Of a DNA stretch of 64,000 nt, positions 31,829 through 44,300 are shown piece after piece; position 1 is the first letter of the stretch; every line of letters starts with the position of its first letter. Origin of the DNA: Limnephilus marmoratus (taxonomy: Eukaryota; Arthropoda; Insecta; Trichoptera; Limnephilidae); assembly GCA_917880885.1 (NCBI GenBank), contig OU862927.1, positions 42,559,571 to 42,623,570 on the forward strand, given 5' to 3'. The notes beneath the pieces are model-generated. The model worked only from the letters and a program-made list of their open reading frames with translations, was not told where the DNA came from and made no database searches. Both the position numbers and the translations under genes were made by a program.

Positions 31829-32225
31829 TGTTAAGATTTCAGGTACTGAAATATTAATATTTGTGATTGTCACCCTAATGGTTGTGGCAACATTTTTTGT
31901 GTTGGCAATTGCCAGGGCGATTTCGTATTGCCACGGATTTTTTAATTCCTGCTTCTCTTGTTACCATCCGTCTTGGGCGGGTCGTTTTTGGGCAAAACGT
32001 CTGCTGCCAGGTTTTCACTTCATGTGGGTTATAAAACCGCGGAGAGAGATAGCATCATTGGGCTCACCGTACATGAGCTACCCTACGGGTCTTTTATTGT
32101 TTCAATAAAGACCAATTATTCAAGAGCTGGAGTTATTATTGAAGAGTTACTCCAGCCACACTTCCCTTGGAATCTGGTGTTACCACGCCGGATTGCTTTG
32201 TCAGGAGAGCGGAAGTTGAGATCCT
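31829..32225 (+). repeat. BEL 5' LTR
   Basis: 397 bp starting TGTTAAGATTTCAGG and ending GTTGAGATCCT. It appears identical to 47352-47748. It contains AATAAAG (near 32105), a likely polyadenylation signal, and TATAAAAC (near 32030), a likely promoter box. Its short open frames are not genes. Confidence 0.95.
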
Positions 32226-32231
32226 GAACAT

Positions 32232-32248
32232 TGGTCCTTCGAGCCGGA
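32232..32248 (+). promoter_or_regulatory. Primer-binding site, complementary to tRNA-Tyr 3' end
   Basis: TGGTCCTTCGAGCCGGA lies six bases after the LTR. Its complement TCCGGCTCGAAGGACCA is what I expect at the 3' end of an insect tRNA-Tyr. It primes minus-strand DNA synthesis. Confidence 0.8.
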
Positions 32249-32872
32249 TTATTTGCATTGATCATTGCATTGATCATTTGAGACGGATGATCATTATTGG
32301 ATTGACCCATTCAAGCTGGGTGATCATTATTTGGATTGATCCATTTTGAGACGGAAGATCATTATTTGGAGTGGCCCAGTCAGGCCTCATCATCATCGGG
32401 ATTGGTCCAGTCGGCGTCCTCATCACCATCATTGGATTGATCAAGCGAGCCTCATCACGACGCTCGCATGCACAGCAAATCAGGTTGTAGCCTTCCTTTC
32501 ATTGTCCTTTCAAATTCCATTTAAAAAGCTAAAAATCTGTGTAGATGCCACATTATTTCGTATTGATTATATCGAATTACATTCGGGTGTTCATAATCAG
32601 ATGCTTTCAATATTACATAGCATAAATTTGTTGGTGATAATAATTTTTATTGTTGTATTCAGTCTGCAGAATAACTTTGCTTTTGCCTACCTACATTTCT
32701 AGCCACGCGGTTGCAAGTTTCGTCTTTGTATGCTATAGTATTGTGAGTGGTTTCTCTATGATCCAAAGTATATTATTTATGGTATTATTCATTGTTGTTT
32801 ACGTCAAACTGTCGCGTTGTGTATTGTGTATTCAGTTTTGAAATCAAGTTAGTGTTATTTCGTTTGTAAAAA
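32249..32872 (+). repeat. BEL 5' untranslated region with degenerate short repeats
   Basis: 32265-32460 repeats a GATCATTATTGGATTGAYCC-like unit at least five times, with changes. 32460-32872 is plain leader before the gag start. Confidence 0.6.
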
Positions 32873-34909
32873 ATGGAACTCGACAAGTTGATTAAACGGC
32901 GCGGGGTTTTGAAAGGTTCATTAACGAGATTCGAAACCTATTTAAGCAACGAAAATGATATTACACCTGGCGTGTTGTCATCGAGGTTGGAAGCCATTAA
33001 ACCTTCTCTGATAGAATTCTCCAAAATTCAGCTGGAGATTGATTTATTGAACAAATCAGAAGATAATGACGCGAGGGATAATTTTGAAGGTACATATTTT
33101 AATGTAATTGCATTAGGACAGGAAATGTTATCAAAATTTAAGAAGATTGAAAATGTCCCAAATATATCAGTAAATTTACCACCAATCTCTATACCAGTGT
33201 TTTCAGGTGACAACCATAAATGGTTGACTTTTAAAAATTCGTTCATTGCCTTAATTCATGATAACAGTAAATTAAATAATGTTCAGAAATTTCATTACCT
33301 TATTAGTTATGTGTCCGGAGAGGCACTTGATTTGATTAGTTCTCTAGAAATAACCGGGGATAATTATAGTGCAGCTTGGACAATGCTTATTTCGAGATAC
33401 GAAAATGTCCGACTTATAGCAAATAGACATTTGAATTTCTTATTTAGTTTTACACCGTTAAAACGACAGAATCATCATGAATTACGGAATTTAATTGATC
33501 AAGCAAACATTCATTTGAGAGCTTTACACAACCTTAAGCTACCAACCGAACATTGGGATACTTTAATTATTCATATTCTAACCTCAAAGTTAGATAATCA
33601 CACACGTAGCCTTTGGGAATCATTAGAATGCGACGAAGTTTATCCTACGTTCGTGCAGTTTAGCAATTTTATTTCACAAAGGTCTCAGATCCTGGAAACT
33701 ATCCAAGGTGATATTGGTGGAATGCAACAGAAATCGGAACCAGTTGCAACAAAAGCAAAGTTTTTTAATTTTAAGGAAAAGAAGTCTACAAACAAGGTTA
33801 CGTTAGCGTCGAGCAACGTTAATTGTATGCTGTGTAATGACAGTCATTTCATTTATTCTTGCAAAATATTTGTTAACAAAGAACCAGCGGCACGAAGAAA
33901 GCTCGTTTCAGAGAACAATTTATGTTATAACTGCCTAAAACCGGGGCACCTTTCAAAGTTGTGCAGGTGGAAGGAAAAATGCAGTGTTTGTGATCGAAAA
34001 CATCACACTCTGTTACATATCAATACTGATAATGTACAAGCGGGTACTTCAACTGGCAAGGGTCAGTCGGAGGCACCAGTAAATTTAGCATGTCATAGTG
34101 ACATGAACGGGCGGGAAATTTTACTATCTACCATAATAGTAAAAATAGAAGACGCGTATGGTGGAACACACAAAATACGCGCACTTTTGGATTCGGGTTC
34201 AATGTCTAATTTTATTACAAAGGATACTTGTAAAAGATTAAATTTGCATTGTACAAAGTTGAATATACCTGTTTCAGGTTTGCATAATAATTTAATTCAT
34301 GTAAAGGAAACAGTTGACATTAAATTTAAATCATCATGTTCTCAATACCGGGATGAAATATCTTGTTTGGTATTAGATGAGATTTCTTGCAATCTTCCAC
34401 AGACCTTGATTAATCCAAAAATGTTGAACATTCCAGACGGCATCCAGTTAGCTGATCCGCAGTTTTACCAGCCAGCTGCTATTGATATGCTGATCGGAGC
34501 AGAGATATTCTGGCAGGTGGTTCGTACGGATCAGATACAGTTAGGAAAGGATAAACCTACATTGCATCGAACGGAGCTAGGCTGGATAATATCAGGAGCT
34601 GTACAGAGGCGTCAAAATACGAGGCCAGTTAAAGTTTGTCATATTTCATTAAATTCTTTGCAGAATCAAATAGAAAGGTTTTGGAAGGTTGAAGAAATTG
34701 AAAATAGTAAGCATCACTCTCTGGAAGATAGTGAATGTGAAAAGATTTTCAAAGGCACGCATAAACGCGATGCAAATGGTAGATTTGTAGTGAACTTACC
34801 ATTTAAATCTAACCTATCTCAATTAGGAGATTCATTTAGTATTGCTAAAAGTAGATTGGTGTCAATGGAAAGGAAATTCTTAAGACAACCTAGTTTAACC
34901 CATTCATGA
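32873..34909 (+). CDS. gag-pro: BEL gag-protease region, 5' part of gag-pol
   Basis: The ATG at 32873 (AAAAATGGAA context) opens 674 residues of BEL protein; the last few codons before TGA at 34907-34909 belong to the inserted piggyBac element. Residues about 100-270 are the BEL gag core (DUF1759 type; PVFSGDNHKWLTFKNSF). Residues 318-382 hold cysteine/histidine knuckles (CMLCNDSHFIYSC, CYNCLKPGHLSKLC). The aspartic protease (DUF1758 type) has LLDSGS with the catalytic Asp at residue 440. No stop or frameshift lies inside. The frame would continue into 36487 if the insert were absent. The protein would form the particle and the protease that matures it. Confidence 0.9.
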   Translation: MELDKLIKRRGVLKGSLTRFETYLSNENDITPGVLSSRLEAIKPSLIEFSKIQLEIDLLNKSEDNDARDNFEGTYFNVIALGQEMLSKFKKIENVPNISVNLPPISIPVFSGDNHKWLTFKNSFIALIHDNSKLNNVQKFHYLISYVSGEALDLISSLEITGDNYSAAWTMLISRYENVRLIANRHLNFLFSFTPLKRQNHHELRNLIDQANIHLRALHNLKLPTEHWDTLIIHILTSKLDNHTRSLWESLECDEVYPTFVQFSNFISQRSQILETIQGDIGGMQQKSEPVATKAKFFNFKEKKSTNKVTLASSNVNCMLCNDSHFIYSCKIFVNKEPAARRKLVSENNLCYNCLKPGHLSKLCRWKEKCSVCDRKHHTLLHINTDNVQAGTSTGKGQSEAPVNLACHSDMNGREILLSTIIVKIEDAYGGTHKIRALLDSGSMSNFITKDTCKRLNLHCTKLNIPVSGLHNNLIHVKETVDIKFKSSCSQYRDEISCLVLDEISCNLPQTLINPKMLNIPDGIQLADPQFYQPAAIDMLIGAEIFWQVVRTDQIQLGKDKPTLHRTELGWIISGAVQRRQNTRPVKVCHISLNSLQNQIERFWKVEEIENSKHHSLEDSECEKIFKGTHKRDANGRFVVNLPFKSNLSQLGDSFSIAKSRLVSMERKFLRQPSLTHS

Positions 34910-35119
34910 CGAACTATTTTTTTCTCGAATTTCGTGCTGAAATTTCACAGGGGGGTTGGTTTTGGAGGTAGAAAACGGACATTTTTCTCAGAATTAAAAA
35001 AAATGGTTTCTTCACCCCTCAGGAAGCTAGAGAAGGGTGAGTTCCATATGGCACTTTCGGCAAATAACTAGTCGGAAATTTATTTTTTTCAATTTTATTG
35101 TACAGAAAGTAAAACTTAT

Positions 35120-35390
35120 TTATTGAGGTAACCCTCGAAGCATTTCACGCATAGTCCAACCTTACACAAGATGCACAAGATATTTTTTCATACTTGTTAG
35201 TTTCCGTAATTGGAATTAGGACAATGCGGGACGGAGGTGTCATACTGAATCGCCTTTGACCTATTTTGGTGAGTTTGTCAGGTGCCTTGAAGTGGTTCTT
35301 GGTAGCATACCTCTCGCAATAATGAGATCTCTTAACGGAATCCCAATTGTCCCAATTTAAAATTACTCGTGGCTTCGCGCTTCAGAAGCC
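35120..35390 (-). pseudogene. piggyBac transposase C-terminal remnant
   Basis: Minus-strand frames give C-x2-C-KVGLC-x2-CFEGYL, similar in plan to the cysteine-rich DNA-binding end of piggyBac transposases, preceded by a degraded DTSVPHCP segment. Several frame changes are needed to follow it. The catalytic aspartates are absent. Confidence 0.5.
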
Positions 35391-35513
35391 AGCAATTCTG
35401 AATTGTTACTTGGATGACCCAGGTAAAAATGGACCACCACCATTTCTATTGACGAACAATGCGGTAATACAGAACGTTTTGGTCCATTCTATCAGTTCCG
35501 CCCAAAAGGAGGT

Positions 35514-36010
35514 TCCTTGGTTCCCTGAAGGCCCCACGAGGAAAGAAAGCTTCATCTCTCCTCTCCACTCCTAAGTTCCCCGAAGATTCCACAACGGAGA
35601 GTTCTCCTCCCTTTGGTTCCTTAAAGGCCTTACAAGGGAAGAGTCCACTCCACCTTGGTTCCCCGAGGACCCCAGGAGGGAAGAGGACTTTATCTTCACT
35701 CCTCCGTGGTTTCCTAAAGGCCCACCAGGGAAGAGCTCACAGAGGTAGCCTCATTTCTCCTGTTCACTTCTACGTGGTTTCCTGAAGGCTCCACATGGGA
35801 TCTCTCCACTTCACTCCTCCTTGGCTCCCCGAAGGCCCCACGCCGGAAGAGTGCACTTCCCCTTGGTTCCCTGAAGGACTTACAAGAGGAGAGGTCATGG
35901 AGTTGACCTCAGCCTCCTCTCTACGGCCTCCTAGTTTCTCCTGCAGGCCCCGTGAAGAAAGTCCAGAGAGGTGGCCTCAGCACTCCTAATTTTTCCAAAG
36001 GCCCCAAGGA
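35514..36010 (+). repeat. Minisatellite in the piggyBac-family element
   Basis: About nine degenerate 40-70 bp units share CCTTGGTTCCCTGAAGGCCC, then an AGGGAAGAG-like string and a C/T-rich run. Clear unit starts are at 35516, 35652, 35704, 35773, 35819 and 35861. Confidence 0.85.
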
Positions 36011-36486
36011 TTTGAATGGTCCAATGAAATCTTTGAAAAATTACATTTTATGTATAGTGAGATCTGCCGAAAGATCCATATGGAACCAAAAATCAAAACC
36101 TTTAATTCACAGTACTCATTTCAATATAATAATGATTATTTTTCTAACAAAATGTTTGTAAATAGGCAGAGAATTTCATTCTCTACAAATCATATTCACT
36201 TTTGGAGAAAAAAATCAAATCTACTATATAAATTTAATGGATTACTTACTTCACTTGTTTTGAAATTTTAAAAAAATTGCACTTTTTTTCTAACTCAATA
36301 AAGACACGTCTGTCCACGTCGGCACACACAAATGAACTGAACGCAAACATGACAAACGTGTTCATACATGCCTATAGACTATATTAAACAGTATTTGGCA
36401 CTGCTATTTCAACATATCGGCATGATGTGACTAAATGAATGCCAATACTTTTTCGAGTTCCATATGGAACCTTCGTCATGAATGGG

Positions 36487-39130
36487 TTAAAGGAACAATA
36501 CTCGGAATTTATTGATGAGTATCTTGCGTTAGGTCACATGACTGAATGTGAACCTCCAATACGTGATGAAACTACTTATTATTTACCACATCACGCTGTA
36601 TTTAAAGAATCAAGCACAACTACTAAAATTCGTGTTGTTTTTGACGGGTCGGCTAAACCCGCTCGAGGGATTTCTTTGAATCGCGCTCTAATGATTGGGC
36701 CCACCATTCAAAATGATATATTTTGCCACTTGGTATTTTTCAGAAAACATCAATATGCAGTCACTGCAGATATTGCAAAAATGTACCGCCAAATTAATAT
36801 CAACCCGGAACACAGAAATTACCAACGTATATTATGGAGAAAGGATGCGGAGGATTGTTCGAAACACTATACGCTAAACACGGTGACATATGGTTTGGCT
36901 CCTTCGCCTTATTTAGCAATACGTTGTCTGCATCAGCTAGGTAATGACGTTTCATTTACTCATCCATTAGCTAGTAAATCCCTTAAGGAAAATTTTTATG
37001 TAGATGATTTTCTTTCTGGTAGTGACTCCATTGATACTTGTCACTTGCTTAAATCACAAATCATTAATGCGCTTGCTACAGCAGGCATGGAGATTAGAAA
37101 ATGGAGGTCTAATGCGCCCTCGATTAATGATTCTAAAGATAATTTAGAATTATTGCCAAATGAATCCAATGAAGCTAAGATTCTCGGATTAATATGGGAC
37201 ACCAAACTTGATGAGTTTACCTATCAGGTAGAAAGCATAGACTCAAAGTTAGAAGTAACAAAACGTCAAGTTTTATCATTAATTTCAAAAGTGTTTGACC
37301 CTTTAGGACTGGTAGGCCCAGTAATCATTGTCGGTAAGATAATTATGCAAAGATTGTGGAAGCTAAAAACATCCTGGGATGACAAGCTACCCAATGACCT
37401 TTTATTGGCCTGGCAGATTTACACGCTGAGTCTCCGTAAAGCAAATCATATTCGGGTACCGAGGAAAATTTTCTGCTTTAATAAAAAATCTTTTAGCTTA
37501 CACGGTTTTTGCGATGCATCTCAAGTAGCATATGGCGCTTGTCTGTATTTAAGATCTACCGATGAACACGGCATTCACCAATCACAGTTAATATGCGCTA
37601 AATCTCGTGTAGCCCCACTAAAAAATTTATCGTTACCACGTCTTGAGTTATGTGGAGCACAATTATTAGTTAAATTAATGAAGCGGGTGACGGCAGCTCT
37701 CCAAGTAACTGTTGACACCACTTTGTGGTGTGATTCGTCAATAACATTGGCTTGGATTGCAGGAGAACCGTACCGTTGGACTACTTTTGTTGCTAACCGC
37801 GTATCAGAAATACAACGTGAAGGTGATGGCGCTATATGGCGTCACATTTGTTCAACTGAAAACCCAGCTGACATAATTTCCAGAGGAATAACATCTCAGC
37901 AGTTGAAAACATCTTCATTATGGTGGTCAGGACCACCATGGCTCACGTCCGACGAGGATAAGTGGCCACGTTCTACATTTGATACTCCCACGGAGTTGCC
38001 AGAAATGGCGAGGATAGTTTTGGTTACTAGTAGTCCTGTCGATTGGGAAATATTTAATAATTATTCTTCATTAAGACGACTGAGGCGCGTAGTTGCTTAT
38101 ATGTTACGTTTCATACATAACTGTTCTAAACGAAGACCGATGCGGGTCGACGAGCTTTCTGTAATCGAACTGGAACATGCCATGCATGTATTGATTTTGA
38201 ACGCTCAGCGATTCGCATTTCATGATGAAATAGCGTCTGTGAGTAATGGAAGATTTGTATCTAGGCAGAGCAAAGTAAAGGCACTAAATCCTTTTATGCA
38301 GGATGGGTTGTTGTGTGTTGGAGGTCGACTATCACAATCCGATATTACCTCAGCCTCTCGAAAACATCCAATTTTGTTACCACAAAATCATAAGTTGACT
38401 GACTTAATAATAACCCATCTGCATTATGAGAATTTACATTTAGGATGTAATGCTCTGCTCGCATTACTGCGTTTACGTTTTTGGCCAATATATGGTAAAA
38501 ACGCAGTGAAGCGAGCACTGCATAAATGTATTGTATGTTTCCGAGTCCGTCCGCGCGAATGTCGCCAGCTCATGGGTGACCTTCCTGCTGACCGATTCCG
38601 AATCCAAAGACCATTTTATGTAACCAGCATAGATTTTGCAGGTTCAATTTTAATTAAGTCTGGTTTAACCAGAAATGCTAAGAGTGTAAAATCTTACATA
38701 TGTTTATTTATTTGTTTTTCAACGAAGGCAATTCACCTAGAATTAGTGACTAATTTAACTTCAATGGCATTTATGAATGCATTGAAAAGATTTATAGCTA
38801 GGAGGGGTAAACCCTCACGACTCTTTACTGATAACTTTACAGGTAGTTATAGGGAACTTACTGAACTATTTGATTTTTTGAAGGCATCTGATAAAGAAAT
38901 CCATAATTTTTTGGCCCAGCAGAATATTAGCTGGAGTTTCTTACCTCCCCGCTCACCGCATCACGGGGGACTTTGGGAAAGTGCAGTTAAAATGACCAAG
39001 TTGCATTTAAAAAAAGCAATGCGGTCAACTGTTTTGACATACGAAGGCATGAATACCATACTAATACAGATTGAGGCTTGTTTAAATTCCCGTCCTCTGA
39101 CTCCATTAACATCAGATCCAAATGACTTAA
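36487..39130 (+). CDS. pol: BEL pol: reverse transcriptase, RNase H and most of integrase
   Basis: This is the middle of the BEL polyprotein; the annotated open frame begins at 36439 inside the insert and ends at 39174 inside the next one. Counting from 36439: the reverse transcriptase has DIAKMYRQI and catalytic YVDD at 187-190; a Peptidase_A17-type region (KVFDPLGLVGP) follows; RNase H has Asp 359, Glu 403 and Asp 432; integrase has the zinc motif His 662/667 with Cys 697/700, and Asp 732, Asp 798 and Glu 847. Odd point: the sequence after the second catalytic Asp reads DNFTGSYRE where relatives usually have DNGTNF. The frame is intact for 2.6 kb. The frame across the flanking TTAA sites is continuous with 32873-34898 and 46605-47015. 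Confidence 0.9.
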
Positions 39131-39644
39131 CCCATTACCTCCATGACGATGTCTACAGGCATCAAAAAAATTGATGAAAAGTATGATTTTTTTTCACTAT
39201 GAATAAATCCAAATCCCACCAAGTTGTTATGCAGCATTTACAGATTGGTATGTTAGCTTTCAATAATTAACATAATTTGAAAAATTTTATGAATTATCCT
39301 ATTTTTAATTATTTTTTTACTAAAGCCCTGAAACTAGACCCATTTTGAAAAAAAGAAAAAAAAATTATATCGGAAAAAAATAAAACATGTGTGAATCACA
39401 TATTGTTATCAAAAGATTAAATGGTCGGAAACACCGTTTCAACATAGTATTATATGCATAAGATGACAGCTAGATGTCACTGAAATCAGGTGATGCCTGC
39501 GCGCAACCTTTGGAGGTTAGCTGTGACGGTGTTTACATACGTTTTTGGTTAGCTTGCCTTCAAATAATACGGTTTTGAAGTGTTTTTATGAGTGATTTTT
39601 ATTGAAATCAATAGTTTGTTTGCAGTTTTCATATATTTTTAATC

Positions 39645-40353
39645 ATGTCGAAAATACCTACTTCTCCTATACCTACCTAATTCGTCGTTATAAAACGAAA
39701 TCGTTGAATCACGATGAAATGATGGCAGAATTGGAGCGCTCTTTTAGCGTTAAGTGAAAGTGATGACAATAATGTTGTTAATAACGCGCTATTGTTGTGA
39801 TTCCTCCAGAGAACGTTGATAAACAGATGAACGAAGAGCATATTGACGATAATTTGATGACATATAACGAAGGTGCGGAGGTGGATAACTTTCGAGATAC
39901 TGCCGGCACATTTGTAATCGAGCGCAACATCGAAATTGAGAAAATTGATGAGTCATGCCTTGACGAGCATGATGACTTGAACCAGATGAATTCGCTAATG
40001 ATCTTCACTGAAGTCAGCCTTCGAAATCGTCCTGTATGAGTCGTAATACCTTGCGAATATCTATTTCAAATGCACCACCGGCCAAAAAATCAAAACTACA
40101 GTACAAAAAGAAGTCTCACTATAAACAAAAGTGGTCTAAGGCTACCTGTTCCAAGCAATGCCATATTCCGGAGCATCTGATACATATAACCCCGAATTAG
40201 ATCAGGGATTATCCGTCCTACTTCTACGATAGAATATATAGAGTTCCCCACACGCCATGAGCTATTTATGGACAATTTCTTCACATCTCACCATTTGATG
40301 TGTATCCTGAAGGATAAGAGAATGCGCGCTACGGGCATATGTAGCTTCTTAAC
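39645..40353 (+). pseudogene. piggyBac transposase, N-terminal and core part, decayed
   Basis: The ATG at 39645 starts MSKIPTSPIPT and then meets a stop. 39797-40039 keeps an acidic N-terminal segment (ENVDKQMNEEHIDDN). About 40245-40345 reads ELFMDNFFTSHHLMCILKDK then RMRATGICSF, matching the piggyBac core around the catalytic Asp of the FDNFFTS motif and the RATGT box. Several stops and frameshifts lie between these islands, and most of the core between 40040 and 40240 is deleted. The reading is interrupted at 40353 by the gypsy element and resumes at 45426. Confidence 0.75.
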
Positions 40354-40577
40354 TGTTAAATACAGACTCGAGTGTAGGCGAGGTTACTTATAAATAATGC
40401 GCGTATTGGCGATATGGATATTTATTATATGTAATGGCTATAAATACGTCCTAACTAACGTGTTGGCGGTTGGAAAAGAGAGTGAGGAGAGGCCTGCATC
40501 TCCTTTTATATGCGGGATCACCTGTCTCGCTCTTGTATGGCCGGAAACAGGTGTGCCACCCTAAAACCTCTCTCACA
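40354..40577 (-). repeat. gypsy 3' LTR
   Basis: 224 bp, apparently identical to 45202-45425. It contains, read on the minus strand, the TG...CA termini and a short AT-rich core (ATATAATAAATATCC) that may hold promoter signals. Confidence 0.9.
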
Positions 40578-40771
40578 TCCTCCCCTACTTAAACGGGAGA
40601 ATCCTGGCTACATAAGTGATACCTATAGCTACATATTTCATACAATATATTTTATATTTCATATTTCACATTTAAAATTAACACATTACATTTAAAATTA
40701 ACAAAACATTTGTTTTTGTTCTTTCTGTTTCCCTTCTGTCCATTTCTGTCCATTTCGACTGCGAAGTGCTG

Positions 40772-41371
40772 TCACCTGGGCCGAAGCCTTCCTTGCCATG
40801 GGTTAGACCTGAAACATGGAGAAACAGAATTAGAGACACTTCTATTACGTAACATACCGGAGAGATCTAATTCGTCCGTCGACAATTCCAACGTGTCAGA
40901 CGCGAATTCCTGGTTATCTTCCTCCTGCCATGAAACATGTAATTCCTTTAGCTGGTCTAAATGTCTTTTCCACACCATATTAGACTTGTTAATTTTTATG
41001 AAATATATTTTACTACCTTTTTTATCCACAATAACCCCAGGGACCCATAACCTATTACCCTGAGATCTGAAATCTCTAGTCATTACTTTCTGACCTATAT
41101 TAAAACCTGATTTAACTCTACCCTTATATTGTCTTTTCTGATTGTTTTGGCTCTGAGTAACCTTTTTTATTACTTTGTTTCGTCGAGTAGAACCTGAACT
41201 ACCCGTTCTATCCTCAATTTTCCTTGGAATCAGAGAGTCAAATACTGTTCTAATTTTTCTACCCATTAATAATACAGATGGCTCACATCCTGTTGTTGCG
41301 TGAACTGTATTCCTATAGTCTGCTAAAAAGTTACCTAACTTTTCTTTATAATCTGAAGGAAATCCATTATG
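40772..41371 (-). pseudogene. gypsy integrase C-terminal part, out of frame with gag-pol
   Basis: It continues the integrase after the break near 41390 (FPSDYKEKLGNFLADYR, then TTGCEPSVLLMGRK, then GFNIGQKVMTRDF and WVPGVIVDKKG-type beta-strand region). The ATG-initiated open frame is 40772-41266, but homology starts at about 41371. It runs to TAG/TAA near 40772, close to the 3' LTR. It has no independent start signal that I can justify. Confidence 0.8.
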
Positions 41372-41372
41372 T

Positions 41373-44300
41373 TTACAAATTTTTTTTAAGGAAATTTTTA
41401 CAAGTCTTTACTGTAGCTTCAGCTTGCCCGTTGCTACTAGGGTGATTGACTGGACTAGTGATATGTTCTATCCCATTTTTCTTACAAAAATTTTCAAAAT
41501 CCTCAGAACAAAAACACGTACCATTATCACTAACTAAAGTTGCAGGAAAACCAAATTGCGAAAATAATCTATGAAGTATTTCGATATTTTCTTTTGAAGA
41601 CAGACTGTTTACTTCCAGACACTCAATCCACTTTGAAGAAGAGTCTACCACCACTAAAAAATTTTTGTTATACAAACTACCATGATCAATATGTACCCTG
41701 AACCATACTTCAGGTTCATATGGCCACACTGCTAAAGAACTCTTTTGTGATTCTGGTTTAATTTCTAAACAATCTCTACAATTTTCCGTTATTTTCTCCA
41801 AATCTTGATTAATTTTTGGCCACCAGACAAAGCTTTTTGCAATACCTTTAGTCTTAAAAACCCCTAAGTGAGATCTATGTAACATCTTTAAAACCTCTTG
41901 TCTTAAAGACTCAGGTATAACAACCCTATGTTGATATAAAACACACCCATTTATCAAAGACAATTCTAACCTTTTTTCCCAAAAAATTCTAATAAAGTTA
42001 CCACTTTGTGCCTTTTTTACTGATGCTGGCCAACCTTCGATAAGAAAATTTTTTACTTGACCTAACACATCATCCTTTTCGGTTTCGCTTTTTATCACGT
42101 CTAAAGACAAATTAAACCCATTATTCTCGAAATAATTAATGTAATCAGACTCTATCTCATCTTCACAGCTAACCTTTTCAATCGGACACCTGCTCAGAAA
42201 GTCTGAACAATTATTTTTCGATTTTACATATTCAATTTTAAAATTAAACGAACCTAACATAATAGCATATCTCTGTAACCTTGACGCGGCAATCTTAGGT
42301 ACTTCTTTATTTTCACCTAAAATTCTCACTAACGGCTGATTATCCACAGCTAAAATAAATTCTCTGCCGTACAAATATTGATAAAACTTCTTAATTCCAA
42401 AAATAATTGCTGTTGCTTCAATATCTAGAATAGAATAATTCTTTTCCGCTTTAGTTAAAGTTCTGCTTGCGAACCCGATCGGTCTTTCTACGCCATTTTG
42501 AAACCTATGAAGTAATGTTGCTGCTACCCCATTAAAACTACCATCTGTGACAAGTTTCACAGGTATATTTTCGTCAAAATGCGTTAAAATCCTATCCGAA
42601 GTTAATATTCTTTTAATTATCGCAAAACTATTTTCTTGTTCCGTACCCCATTGAAACTTAACATCTTTTTTAAGTAATTCGTATAATGGTGACAATATAT
42701 TTGCCATATTTGGAATAAAATTACGATAATAACTAATCATACCTAATAAACTTCTTAAATTATTTAAATCACTAGGTGCTGGTGCATTTAAAATGGCTTC
42801 TTTATTCCGTTCACACGGTTGAATTCCTTGTTCACTTATTTTATAACCTAAAAACTCAATAACTTTTAAATTGAATTCACACTTGTCACTATTCACTGTT
42901 AGATTACAATGTTTCAACCTTTCTAACACGACACATACGTTTTTCTCTAAATCGTCTTCGTCTTCCCCTATCACGATAATATCATCCAAATAAAACGTCA
43001 TGTTCTGTAATCCTGACAAACAATTTGCCATTGCCTTTGCAAATATAGCTGGCGCGGGAGATAACCCGTACACTAACCGCTTATACTGAAACAATCCTAA
43101 ATGGGTATTGATTGTTGTAAAACGCCTACACTCCTTTTTTAAAACAAATTGACTATACGCCGATTTAAGATCGATTTTTGCAAAAACTTTCCCACCATTT
43201 ACTTTCGTTAATAGCTCCTCTATCCTAGGTAATGGATATTTGTCAACTAATAACTGATTATTCACTGTCGATTTATAATCACCACATAATCTAATACTAC
43301 CGTTTTTCTTAATTACTGGAACAATTGGACTTGCAAACTCACTAAACTGGACTTGTTCTATAATACCGTCTGACAGTAAACTATCTAACTCCCTTTCGAC
43401 TTTTTCTTTCAAAGCGAACGGCATAACTCTGTGATTACGAAATATCGGAATAGCGGTCTCTTTTAAAGTTAAATTCACTTCGTACTTATTAAATTTTCCT
43501 AGTTTATCCGTAAAAACTTCCGGGAATTTTTTTACTAATCGCTGCTTCAAAGTATTCTGTTTTATACTGTTTACGATTCCGTTAATCCCGACGTTAAAAA
43601 GATTCATAAAATCACGCCCCACTATCGATAACGAAGCACTTGTGACAACAACAAATTTCAAATTGTGACACTGACCGTTAAATTCCACTTGTGGCGTAAT
43701 TGTACCTACCACTTTCACGAGCGTATTGTCAAAACCCCGTAGACTAATGTCTTCGTGCACTAGCTTGATTCTACTGAATTTACTGAAATAACACTCCTTG
43801 GAAATTACGCAACAAGATGCTCCAGAATCTACCATGAATTTACTCTTGATCCCGTCTAGTGAAACTTCAATAAAAAATGGTTCGACACTATTAACTTCAC
43901 CCAACTTTGTGTCCGACAACAAAGTATTCACACTCTTACGTGTTGAGGAACGCTTGCACTGTTTTGCGAGATGACCCTTCGTACTGCAAATTTTACATAA
44001 ATAATTTTTATATCTACATTCCGTCGCGATGTGATTATTGTGACCACAAACGGTACAATTTTGTTTCACAGCGTTCGCTGGCGACTGTGACCGTGCCCTG
44101 TTGCTATGCCCGAAACGCTTCACGTCTCTGTCTTTCACACGCGAATTATTAAAAGAGAGTCGACCGGCCTTGAGCTGTACATTAGCGTAAACCGTATTAT
44201 CAACTCGGGACTGCGCTTGAGTTGAAGCTACGAGGTCAATGCACTCGGCGACTTGTAAACATTTTTCGAACGAGTATAATTCACCCTCGAGAAATAATTT

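Larger units (their letters stand above)
34899..36486 (-). mobile_element. piggyBac-family element inside BEL gag-pol (1,588 bp)
   Basis: It is flanked by TTAA (34895-34898, 36487-36490) and ends in a 15-bp inverted repeat CCCATTCATGACGAA. The subterminal string GAGTTCCATATGG occurs near both ends (35039 on the left, 36455 on the right). On the minus strand about 35120-35390 reads like the C-terminal cysteine-rich end of a piggyBac transposase (CILCKVGLCVKCFEGYL) with frame breaks; the catalytic part is gone. The middle (35514-36010) is a minisatellite. Insertion is at an in-frame TTAA of gag-pol. Confidence 0.9.

Noticed and set aside
31863..32227. Open frames in the BEL LTRs (also at 47386-47930)
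   Set aside because: They duplicate exactly with the LTR and have no domain; LTRs are non-coding here.
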